From CAZWCE01 sp964632505 (GTDB taxonomy: Bacteria; Planctomycetota; Planctomycetia; Pirellulales; Thermoguttaceae), in NCBI GenBank assembly GCA_964632505.1, contig CAZWCE010000021.1, positions 1 through 54,411 on the forward strand: 54,411 nt of DNA, written 5' to 3'. Under the pieces are notes generated by a model. It was not told where the DNA came from and searched no databases. It worked only from the letters and a program-made list of their open reading frames with translations. Of this stretch, positions 1 through 6,853 are shown piece after piece (the stretch's first letter is position 1; each line of letters starts with the position of its first letter). Made by a program: the position numbers and the translations under genes.

Positions 1-17
1 CCAAGAGCAAAACCGCG

Positions 18-58
18 AAAGCCTCCCTATCTTCTCGATAGTGGAGGCTTTTTTTTGT
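18..58 (+). terminator. Rho-independent terminator of an upstream gene
   Basis: Inverted repeat with an 11-12 bp stem (arms 21-31 and 37-48, one bulged T) and a short loop, followed by eight T residues at 49-56. It must end a transcript that enters the window from the left. Confidence 0.85.
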
Positions 59-169
59 AGAAAAACGTCGAGAAATGATTGGATGGGGCGAGCGAGGGAG
101 CGGCAAGGAATGTAATTGATGGGAGGAATAGTTGAAATAGATGCTTTTCTGAAGTCGTTGTGTTGGAGG

Positions 170-204
170 TATGATTCATGTTCGTCTCAGTAGTGCCACC
201 ATGG
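170..204 (+). promoter_or_regulatory. Repeated upstream element, copy A (with -10-like TATGAT)
   Basis: TATGAT at 170-175 overlaps the start of a 32-nt element (173-204) whose core is GTTCGTCTCAGTAGTGCC. Closely related copies lie at 9856-9887 (+) and 13810-13840 (-). Over the last 25 positions 18 are invariant in all three. In copies A and C a -10-like hexamer lies 4-6 nt before the core, so a transcript would begin within or just before it. Here the start codon of the RRM gene is 269 nt downstream. Function unknown. Confidence 0.6.
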
Positions 205-367
205 TCGGCGCGTTGCTCCCCTCCAGGCCCTTACCTTTCGATGGTTGTTCGGCGTTGCACGATGGATGCGATGCTCGAAAACCCCGCACATTGCTGGATG
301 AAAAACATTTCTATGAGAATTTTTTCTTTTTGGAAAGAACAATGGGGAAAAATAATCGGAAGATAGC

Positions 368-396
368 TTGTTTTATTCTCTCACCCTTATTACAAT
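368..396 (+). promoter_or_regulatory. Candidate sigma70 promoter of the RRM gene
   Basis: TTGTTT (368-373), 17-bp spacer, TACAAT (391-396). Transcription would start near 403, giving a leader of about 70 nt that begins at a small CGGAC/GTCCG hairpin. Confidence 0.45.
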
Positions 397-473
397 GACG
401 GACGACATATGTCCGATGCTCAGCCCAATGGGGGCGAGCTGAAATTTCGATGTTTTTTTGTAGGAGGCCCAAA

Positions 474-785
474 GTGGCTAAGAATTTGTACGTCGGGAAC
501 CTTCCGTACAGCGTTAACGACAGCGATCTGGAGAGGCTTTTTCAAGAGTATGGTACTGTTGATTCAGCGAAAGTGATCATGGACCGTGTGTCGGGCCGGT
601 CGAAAGGTTTTGGGTTCGTCGAGATGGCGGATGACCAAGAAGCTCAAGCAGCGATTGACGGCTTGAACGAACAGGAAATGGAAGGACGCCCCCTGACTGT
701 GAACGAAGCACGCCCCCGTGAGAATCGAGGTGGTGGTGGAGGTTATCGTGGAAACCGTGGTGGAGGATACGGTGGTGGGAGATAG
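474..785 (+). CDS. RRM-family RNA-binding protein with glycine-rich tail
   Basis: A 103-residue protein with one RNA recognition motif: RNP2 LYVGNL at residues 5-10 and RNP1 KGFGFVEM at 44-51, each with the usual aromatic residues, followed by a Gly/Arg-rich tail (about 86-103). This is the layout of the short bacterial RRM proteins (Rbp type) known from cyanobacteria and planctomycetes, which bind single-stranded RNA and are often cold-induced. The GTG start was chosen over the upstream ATG at 450 because GGAGG (463-467) sits 6 nt before it and the protein then begins MAKNLYVGN, the usual family start. It is monocistronic, with a strong terminator 260 nt downstream. The RNA targets cannot be read from the sequence. 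Confidence 0.93.
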   Translation: MAKNLYVGNLPYSVNDSDLERLFQEYGTVDSAKVIMDRVSGRSKGFGFVEMADDQEAQAAIDGLNEQEMEGRPLTVNEARPRENRGGGGGYRGNRGGGYGGGR

Positions 786-1160
786 TGGGTCTCCACATTA
801 CCATTCCATCATGGATGGTTCTTCTGCTTAACAATCTCACAAAACCCCGCACAATTTGAAATCGCATTGTCGCCAGGATTCAAGGGAAAAGACTTCAGCT
901 CGTTCCATGGGCAAGTCACTGCATTTGCCTGAGATGAAGAACCCGCAATCCTCCAGCAAGCGAAGTTGTCAAGTTTTTTTGGCTTCCAGGTAGATTCGAG
1001 CGTTTCCGACGCCAGGTGACCTCGGCCAAAGCAAAAGGAATGCCCTTTTCTACATTTTGTAGGGAAGGGCTGTTTTTTTTGCGCCGTTCGGGTTGCTGAA
1101 CCGACGAAGAGGAGATCGGCGAAGGTGGGATCTGAGGGAGAGAGTGACGGAGCGAAGGAA
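786..1160. other. 3' region of the RRM gene
   Basis: 375 bases without a supported gene. A weak imperfect hairpin lies just after the RRM stop (about 798-823) and a strong terminator at 1042-1080. The 260 nt between stop codon and terminator would be a long 3' UTR or could hold a small RNA; no promoter was seen to decide this. Confidence 0.4.
1042..1080 (+). terminator. Rho-independent terminator
   Basis: 13-bp stem with two G-T pairs (arms 1042-1054 and 1058-1070), three-base loop, then eight T at 1073-1080. It ends rightward transcription from the RRM gene before the leftward creatininase gene. Confidence 0.85.
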
Positions 1161-1940
1161 TCAATAGGGGAACGAGTTGTTGATTTCCGCCTCGGAAAGC
1201 TCGACGAGGAAATCGGTAAGGCGATCGACGATCAGAGCCATGAGTTCCTCGCCCTTCTCGGCACTTGCACGATGGGGGTTGCCGGCTCCTGCATTGGTGG
1301 TCAACAGATGCCACGGGCGGGTGATGGAAACCCAGCCGCGGTTGACCGCGTCGAATCGGGTCTTCGCCCGATGGCCTTCATCGGCGGTAAGACGGCCGTG
1401 TTCATCCCGACCGACCCATTCCGGGCAAATCGCCAGGGCAAGGGAAGTTTCCATTTCACCGGCATGGTCGTCGTCGTTTTCAAAGATTTCGAAAAAGACA
1501 TCCTGGAAGAGACGGTACCAATCGACGAGGAAAAGCTTCGCCTCGGATTTACCATACATCTCGCGAAGATATCCTTTCAAGTCGTTGCCGCCGTGACTAT
1601 TTAGGAGGATGATCTTACGGATCCCCTGGTAGGTCAGCGACTCGATCAGATCGGTCAAATACCCGTAGAGCGTGGATGGATGGATGTTCATCGCGAAGGG
1701 AAACTCCCGCTGATTCGTTTCCGTGCTATACGGAATCGTAGGGAGGAGCATCACCTTGGCTCCTTTTTCCCAGGCATTCTTGCAAAGGCGGCGCCCCAGC
1801 TCCGTCCCTTCGATCGTATCGATCGAATAAGGCAAGTGCAGGTTATGTGGTTCGGTGGCTCCAATGGGCAAAACGGCCACTTCATACTGATGCTGTTTGA
1901 CGATTCCGTAGTTGGTCGAGGCGAGTTCCCAGGGAGGCAT
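1161..1940 (-). CDS. Creatininase-family metal-dependent amidohydrolase
   Basis: A 259-residue protein of the creatininase family, metal-dependent enzymes that hydrolyse cyclic amides or formamides (creatinine, FAPy nucleotide intermediates). Metal-ligand motifs are in place: GATEPHNLHLP with E30 and H32, D41, then NSHGGN around H116 and HAGEMETS at 159-166. The length is normal for the family. The start at 1940 (MPPWELAST) was chosen because the family's first strand follows shortly after; the frame stays open upstream to 2186 but that part overlaps the end of the epimerase gene and looks non-coding. The gene lies 119 bp downstream of the AGE-type epimerase on the same strand and may be co-transcribed. 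The exact substrate cannot be assigned. Confidence 0.88.
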   Translation of the reverse strand: MPPWELASTNYGIVKQHQYEVAVLPIGATEPHNLHLPYSIDTIEGTELGRRLCKNAWEKGAKVMLLPTIPYSTETNQREFPFAMNIHPSTLYGYLTDLIESLTYQGIRKIILLNSHGGNDLKGYLREMYGKSEAKLFLVDWYRLFQDVFFEIFENDDDHAGEMETSLALAICPEWVGRDEHGRLTADEGHRAKTRFDAVNRGWVSITRPWHLLTTNAGAGNPHRASAEKGEELMALIVDRLTDFLVELSEAEINNSFPY

Positions 1941-2059
1941 GGTTTCTTCTATTCTGTTGAAGGTCCAAAAGAGGCGGTGCGGGCTGTTCCGGAGCTCCCT
2001 ATTATGTCCGATCGTCGACGAATGCTCAAGAGGCTCGGGGGCGACAAGCAAAGGAGACG

Positions 2060-3259
2060 TCAAGACATCTCCTCGAGAAGTTTGTTGGCGAAGAGCAGCA
2101 TTCTTGGAATGTGGAACGGCCCCTTCCATTGGGTTCCCTTGGAAGGATTCGAGAGTCTGCCGTCGCGGTGCAAATACCCGAACCATTCGCCGTACTCAGG
2201 ATCGGGAAAGTGCTCGAAGAGATAGTCGTGGGCCATCCGATGCCAACGTGCGTATTTCTCATCTTCGGTCAGACGATAAGCCATCAACGTCGCCAAAAGG
2301 GCCTCGGTTTGCGGCCACCAGAATTTCATGTCGTGCCAGTATTCCTGGACCGGCAGTCCGCGAACATCGGTGAAGTACAGGATGCCGCCGTACTTTTCGT
2401 CCCAGCCTCTCCGCCACATCCAGTCGAGCATTTGGGTACCCAGGGTGATCAGTTCGGCATCGTTCCCGCGATGGAGTGCTTCACGCAGAATGAACCATGC
2501 CCCTTCGATCGCATGACCGGGATTCAGTGTCCGCCCGTCGAAGTGGTCGATCAACCGACCTTCAGGGTCGGTGGTTTCCAGCACCGCCTCGAGTTCGGGA
2601 TGCAGGAAATAGCGACGAATCTCATCGATGTACAGGTCGATCATCCTCTCGCATTTCGCATGCAATACCTGCTCTTCTTCGGGAGCCGCCAGGCGGAGTT
2701 CCTGGGCGGCGCCCATGAGCATCATGGGAATGCTGAATGAGCGCATCGGCCGTGTCGTGGGATTGACCTTCGGTTCGATCGCCAGCGGAGAAGAGAGGCG
2801 ATCGACCATTTTGTCGAAAAGATCGACCGATTCGTTCATGAATTGTGGTTTTCCGGTCACCCTGCTGTAGGCGACCAGCGCCATGATGGTGAACAGCTCG
2901 GAAAAGATGTAGCGGCGTTTCCGCAGTGGTTTTCCGTCCCGTGTGACCAGAAAGAACATGTGCCCGTGGTGGTCGAATCCGTAATTTCGGAGGAAGTGCA
3001 GCGAGGAGCGCGCGGCGTGGATCCAGTCTTGTCGAAATTCGATCTCCGAGCAGGCGGTCGCGAACGTCCAGGTGGCACGCCCCTGGAACCAGATCGACTT
3101 GTCGTCGTCGACGACGTTCCCCTCTCGATCCAATGAGGTGATGAATCCTCCATGCTCCTGGTCGAGACCGTGATCGAGCCAGAAGGGGAGGATATCTTCC
3201 AGAAGGGTTTTTCGGTAAATGTCCTTGAGTTCCGCGATGCGATTGGCATCCATCATCAT
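2060..3259 (-). CDS. N-acylglucosamine 2-epimerase (AGE) family protein
   Basis: A 399-residue (alpha/alpha)6-barrel protein of the AGE / cellobiose 2-epimerase family, which interconverts sugars epimeric at C2. Family signatures are visible: LNPGHAIEGAW with the conserved catalytic-type histidine, and the later segment MKFWWPQTEALLA. The length matches the family (about 390-420). No signal peptide, so cytoplasmic. Three consecutive ATG codons open the frame, so the start is uncertain by up to two residues; the Shine-Dalgarno signal is weak. It probably leads an operon with the creatininase-family gene. Whether the substrate is a free sugar, an oligosaccharide or an N-acetylated sugar is not decidable from sequence. 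Confidence 0.88.
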   Translation of the reverse strand: MMMDANRIAELKDIYRKTLLEDILPFWLDHGLDQEHGGFITSLDREGNVVDDDKSIWFQGRATWTFATACSEIEFRQDWIHAARSSLHFLRNYGFDHHGHMFFLVTRDGKPLRKRRYIFSELFTIMALVAYSRVTGKPQFMNESVDLFDKMVDRLSSPLAIEPKVNPTTRPMRSFSIPMMLMGAAQELRLAAPEEEQVLHAKCERMIDLYIDEIRRYFLHPELEAVLETTDPEGRLIDHFDGRTLNPGHAIEGAWFILREALHRGNDAELITLGTQMLDWMWRRGWDEKYGGILYFTDVRGLPVQEYWHDMKFWWPQTEALLATLMAYRLTEDEKYARWHRMAHDYLFEHFPDPEYGEWFGYLHRDGRLSNPSKGTQWKGPFHIPRMLLFANKLLEEMS

Positions 3260-3467
3260 TACTTATCGGCAGAAAATAGGGGAGGGGAAGTGTTTCCGCG
3301 TGGACCGTCCGCGACTGAATCATACATCGTTCGAAAGTTGGAAGTCGGAGCTTGGACGGGCGAACACCTCGCACTATTGAAGTGGCTCATCCATCGTATC
3401 AGTTTCTTCTATTCTTGCAATGGAGTCGATTCCGGCAAGTCGGCGGGAAAATGGTGATCGTCAGGCA

Positions 3468-3497
3468 TTGATTTTTCTAGTCTCAGGGGTGTATGAT
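3468..3497 (+). promoter_or_regulatory. Candidate sigma70 promoter of the Tat-exported isomerase gene
   Basis: TTGATT (3468-3473), 18-bp spacer, TATGAT (3492-3497); the predicted start near 3504 gives a leader of about 48 nt. Confidence 0.5.
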
Positions 3498-3551
3498 GTC
3501 GTTTTGTGAGGTATTTACGAGGCATCCATGAAACCTTGAGAGGATTGAGCC

Positions 3552-4553
3552 ATGTCGAAGCGTCCCATTTCCCGTCGCACGCTACTTTCTGAAATCGCCC
3601 TGGGAGCCGGTGTTTTGCTGGGGCTGGACACATGGGCCATTTCGTCCGGTCAGTCCGCTTCGGCCGCCCCCTACGAAGACGGAGAGTTACCTTCCGGTGA
3701 GGAACGTTCGCCATTTACTTATTGCTTGAACATGGGGACGGTGCTGGGATTCGATTTGTCGCTCGAGGAGGAGATCGAGTTGGCCGCCGACGCCGGTTAC
3801 GATGGTGTGGAGGTGTGGATCCGCCGTATCCGCAAGTACGTCGAGGATGGAGGCTCCCTGGCGGATATGAAGAAGAGGATCCGTGACTTGGGGCTTACCG
3901 TCGAGGGCGCGATCGGCTTCGCGGCATGGATGGTCGAGGATCCGGACAGGCGGGCCGAAGGGATGAAGCATCTTCGCGAAGATATGGAATTGGTGGCGGC
4001 GATCGGCGGAACACGGATCGCCGCGCCTCCGGCCGGAGCCAATCGGGAAGCCATCGACGATCTCGATGCGATCGCCCGACGCTATGCCGCGATTCTGGAA
4101 CTGGGGCGATCGACCGGCGTATTGCCGATGCTGGAAATATGGGGGCCTTCGGCGACCCTCTCCCGTCTGCCCGAGGCGGCCTACGTGGTCACTGCCTGCG
4201 ATGACCCCGACGCTTCCCTCCTTCTGGACGCCTATCACCTCTACAAGGGCGGCAGCTCGTTCGACGGTCTTCGGCAACTCAACGGATCGAAGATGTCGCT
4301 TTTCCATCTGAACGATTATCCAGTCGATCCTCCCAGGGAGACGATCTCCGATGCGCACCGCGTTTTCCCCGGCGACGGAGTCGCTCCCCTTGGAGAGATT
4401 CTCAGGACGCTTTACCAAACCGGTTTCCGCGGCGCGCTTTCCCTGGAACTCTTCAACCGAACCTACTGGAACGAAAAAACTCCCGAGCAGGTCGCTCGTG
4501 AGGGACTGGAAAAGATGAAAGCGTCGGCGGCGCTTGCGATGGAGGGGACCTGA
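3552..4553 (+). CDS. Tat-exported sugar phosphate isomerase/epimerase-like TIM-barrel protein
   Basis: A 333-residue member of the xylose isomerase-like TIM-barrel family (AP endonuclease 2 superfamily). The N-terminus has a twin-arginine signal (S-R-R-T-L-L at residues 7-12), a hydrophobic stretch and an Ala-rich cleavage region near residue 38. The barrel follows, with DAGYDGVEVW near the first strands, SLLLDAYHLY with the metal-type aspartate and histidine, FHLNDYP, and a late SLELFNRTYW. A Shine-Dalgarno AGAGG lies about 8 nt before the ATG. Exported, cofactor-bearing sugar isomerase or oxidoreductase-partner proteins of this type are abundant in planctomycetes; the substrate here is unknown. 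Confidence 0.87.
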   Translation: MSKRPISRRTLLSEIALGAGVLLGLDTWAISSGQSASAAPYEDGELPSGEERSPFTYCLNMGTVLGFDLSLEEEIELAADAGYDGVEVWIRRIRKYVEDGGSLADMKKRIRDLGLTVEGAIGFAAWMVEDPDRRAEGMKHLREDMELVAAIGGTRIAAPPAGANREAIDDLDAIARRYAAILELGRSTGVLPMLEIWGPSATLSRLPEAAYVVTACDDPDASLLLDAYHLYKGGSSFDGLRQLNGSKMSLFHLNDYPVDPPRETISDAHRVFPGDGVAPLGEILRTLYQTGFRGALSLELFNRTYWNEKTPEQVAREGLEKMKASAALAMEGT

Positions 4554-5199
4554 TGGTTCGAGGTCGTTTCGCCTCGCATTCCGGGATCCGCGGTCTTTTC
4601 CGGGAGTCATCGGGTGCCTTCGTCGCCTTATTGGCCTTCCGCCCGGAAAGCGGAAAATTTTTCCTCTTTTTCTTGTTTTCCTTGAGATAATGTTGTTTTT
4701 TGCGTTCGGTTTTGATATGCTAACTATTAAGATGAACTTGCAACTGCATTGGTTTTTTCCGAATAGACGGTTCATTTCTTTTTCTGATTCTTTTCCACCA
4801 TGATTTCGACTCCCATCAAGGATGCGGCGGCGCGTGCCGATGACCTTCGTGCGCCACTGATTTGAATGTTGGCTGCGCTTCCCCTCCTTGAAGAAATGAA
4901 TTTGCAGGCGTTTGTGATCGAATCAAGTTGACTCGTCGGAGGAGTGTTCTCATCGTCCCATGCGATGAGAACGGTCCTTCGGATGTTGCATTTTTCGAGA
5001 GGCCATCTCAAACGGTAACGAAACGCTCCTTGCCGGAGGACCTTCGCGGTCGACCACGATTTGCATCGCTTGACATGAGATTGACTCCATTGATGATTAA
5101 ACGGGTATATCCACCGTATTCTCTTTGAGGATTCGTTTACCGTTTGTCAATATTTTCTTTTTTACTTTTTTTCTTCGTTTCAGAAGAGAGGAGGGAGTC
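4554..5199. other. Intergenic region before the DUF1559 gene
   Basis: 646 bases with no recognisable gene. The first part is AT-richer than its surroundings. Promoter-like fragments occur at 5070-5099 (TTGACA followed after 18 bp by TGATTA) and TATATC at 5106-5111, but neither is a complete consensus pair. A 21-codon frame at 4800 has no ribosome-binding site and is not called. Confidence 0.4.
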
Positions 5200-6189
5200 A
5201 TGTTTGAAAGAGGTAGAAAAAAGGGGTTCACCCTGGTGGAACTCCTGGTGGTGATTGCGATCATTGGTATTTTGATCGCACTTCTGTTGCCCGCCGTGCA
5301 GGCGGCCCGCGAGGCGGCCCGTCGCATGCAATGCTCCAATAAGGTCAAACAGCAGTCCTTGGCGTTGCATAACTATCACGATGTCCACAAGAAGTTTCCT
5401 CCGGGGAAACTTTCGGTGGGCGGCGGTTTCGGTGGGCCGTATTTCACGAACTGGTGCCTTGCCATTTTGCCGTTCATCGAACAGCAGGCATTGCACGAGC
5501 AGTACAACCACAACGTCCGCAACAGGCACGACGACAACCGCGCCGTCAACCAGACGGTGGTGGACACGTTCAACTGCCCGACCGATGACGGTCCGCCGCA
5601 GCTTCGTCGTCCCGCGAGCGGACCGCGTCGTTACGACTATGCCCACTCGTCGTATCGGTGCATCGCCGGTCGCAGCAACGGCCACCACAACGATCCGAAC
5701 GGCCATGGCGGCTGGTGGGACGGTGCCGAAGTAAGGGACATGATCGATTCCCGTTCCGGTTGGCGCGGCGTGCTCCACCTGGTGAACATGGATTTCGGAT
5801 GGGGGGGAAAAGGCGGTATGTCGCTGTACTGCGAGGATTTCGGTTCGGTCAAGGACGGCACCTCGAATACGGCCGTGATCGGCGAACTGCACTTGCCGGA
5901 AGAGCAAGCAAACCGGGGGACGTTCTGGGCCTATTCCTACACGTCCTACAACGCCTCCGGCGCGACACCTTACTCGGGAAGTTTGCACGCCCACGATTGG
6001 AGCGTCTGCAAGAGTGCGGTTCCGACGGACAACATCTGCAAGCGGGGTTGGGGTGCGTTCCACCCCGGCGGATTCAACGTCGGGTTCTGCGATGGTTCGG
6101 TTCGTTTCGTGCCCGAGACCGTCAACATGGAGATCTGGTGCCGTCTGGCATCGATCGGCGGAGGCCTTCAGGCTTCGCTCGACAACTGA
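5200..6189 (+). CDS. DUF1559 protein with type IV pilin-like N-terminus
   Basis: A 329-residue protein of the DUF1559 family, greatly expanded in planctomycetes. It opens with a prepilin-type signal: a short basic leader, then G9-F10-T-L-V-E14, with the glutamate at mature position +5 and a long hydrophobic helix (about 10-35). The globular part ends with the family's C-terminal signature (HPGG, FCDGSVRF). Such proteins are thought to be processed like pseudopilins and to act at the cell surface; the role is unproven. The start at 5200 follows GAGGAGGG with 4-6 nt spacing; an earlier in-frame start at 5125 would put a spurious segment in front of the pilin signal. A lipoprotein gene follows, a usual pairing. 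Confidence 0.92.
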   Translation: MFERGRKKGFTLVELLVVIAIIGILIALLLPAVQAAREAARRMQCSNKVKQQSLALHNYHDVHKKFPPGKLSVGGGFGGPYFTNWCLAILPFIEQQALHEQYNHNVRNRHDDNRAVNQTVVDTFNCPTDDGPPQLRRPASGPRRYDYAHSSYRCIAGRSNGHHNDPNGHGGWWDGAEVRDMIDSRSGWRGVLHLVNMDFGWGGKGGMSLYCEDFGSVKDGTSNTAVIGELHLPEEQANRGTFWAYSYTSYNASGATPYSGSLHAHDWSVCKSAVPTDNICKRGWGAFHPGGFNVGFCDGSVRFVPETVNMEIWCRLASIGGGLQASLDN

Positions 6190-6225
6190 TACTTTCCCTC
6201 AGGTCGGAATAAAAACGGACAGACC

Positions 6226-6294
6226 CCGATCTCCGGCCGCGTCGTCGAATCGCGCGCCGGAGATCGGCTTCCGTTTCTTCTGCTTGTTTTTTTC
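6226..6294 (+). terminator. Terminator-like hairpin after the DUF1559 gene
   Basis: Perfect 11-bp inverted repeat (6226-6236 and 6257-6267), extendable by inner CGCG pairs, followed about 14 nt later by a run of T (6287-6293). It probably limits read-through into the lipoprotein gene. Confidence 0.6.
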
Positions 6295-6330
6295 TGCAAT
6301 GATTTATCGTGGAAAGGATAATAAGAGAAA

Positions 6331-6771
6331 ATGCAACGATTGTGTATGATGGGATTGGCCCTCACCCTGGTGTCGGCCTTCTTGGTCCTGTCGGGTTGCG
6401 GGAGTCGTGAGGAGGTGGTTCCTGTTTCCGGCGTGGTCACCATCGACGGTGAACCGGCGGCCAATTGCCGCGTGACCTTCCAGCCGACCGAGAACAACGA
6501 GGGGCCGGGAATCGGATCGGTGGGCGATACCGATGAGGAGGGGAAATACACCCTGAAAACAATTGAATCGAAGCCACGTCCCGGGGCCGTTCCCGGCGAG
6601 GCCCGGGTGACGATCTTTTACCTCGATCCCGCCAGTTTCGATCAGGAAGAAGGCCAGGTTCCCGGATCCGGGGAACCGGCTCCCTTCGTCGTACCGGCGG
6701 AGTGGAGAAGCGGCGAAGAGATTTTCGTCGTCCCCGAGGAAGGCACCGATCAGGCCAACTTCGAATCTTGA
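6331..6771 (+). CDS. Small lipoprotein with carboxypeptidase regulatory-like fold
   Basis: A 146-residue lipoprotein: a hydrophobic N-terminus ends in the lipobox LSGC with C23. The mature part begins with V-x-G-V-V-T-I-D-G-x-P, the start of a transthyretin/carboxypeptidase regulatory-like beta-sandwich, continuing through DTDEEGKYTL and a late VPAEWRSG segment. Proteins of this size and pattern very often follow DUF1559 genes in planctomycetes and are thought to be envelope-attached partners; no enzymatic role is expected. A purine-rich site (AAGAGA) lies before the ATG. The hairpin at 6226-6267 separates it partly from the DUF1559 gene. Confidence 0.9.
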   Translation: MQRLCMMGLALTLVSAFLVLSGCGSREEVVPVSGVVTIDGEPAANCRVTFQPTENNEGPGIGSVGDTDEEGKYTLKTIESKPRPGAVPGEARVTIFYLDPASFDQEEGQVPGSGEPAPFVVPAEWRSGEEIFVVPEEGTDQANFES

Positions 6772-6793
6772 TCTTACGGTCAACAAAAAAGCA

Positions 6794-6829
6794 AGCTCCC
6801 GAGGAAACCCCCGGGAGCTTTTTTTTATT
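6794..6829. terminator. Bidirectional terminator between convergent genes
   Basis: 9-bp perfect stem (AAGCTCCCG 6794-6802 with CGGGAGCTT 6813-6821), T run 6820-6827 for the rightward lipoprotein transcript and an A run at 6786-6791 that serves as T run for the leftward oxidoreductase transcript. Confidence 0.88.
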
Positions 6830-6853
6830 CTCCATCGGGAACGTGTCGTGTCT

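Larger units (their letters stand above)
61..473 (+). other. Long leader region of the RRM gene
   Basis: 413 bases without a convincing gene. The region holds the repeated upstream element at 170-204, a second promoter-like pair at 368-396, and a small hairpin (arms CGGAC 399-403 and GTCCG 411-415). Short overlapping open frames here have no ribosome-binding site or recognisable protein. If transcription starts near 182, the RRM mRNA would carry a leader of about 290 nt; long leaders are common in front of cold-induced RNA-binding protein genes, but that link is inference. Confidence 0.5.

Noticed and set aside
173..204. Element A read in reverse contains TGGCAC, suggestive of a sigma54 -24 box
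   Set aside because: No TTGC-type -12 box follows at the right distance, the copy at 13810-13840 does not keep TGGCAC, and the direction would be away from the genes.
278..853. 13-nt exact repeat AAAACCCCGCACA at 278-290 and 841-853 flanking the RRM gene
   Set aside because: Too short for a window of this size to exclude chance, and flanking bases do not match further.
1125..2740. Rightward open frames opposite the creatininase and AGE epimerase genes
   Set aside because: They are reverse-strand shadows of two well-recognised proteins.
4800..4865. 21-codon frame between the Tat isomerase and DUF1559 genes
   Set aside because: No ribosome-binding site, no known peptide, and codon pattern alone is insufficient.
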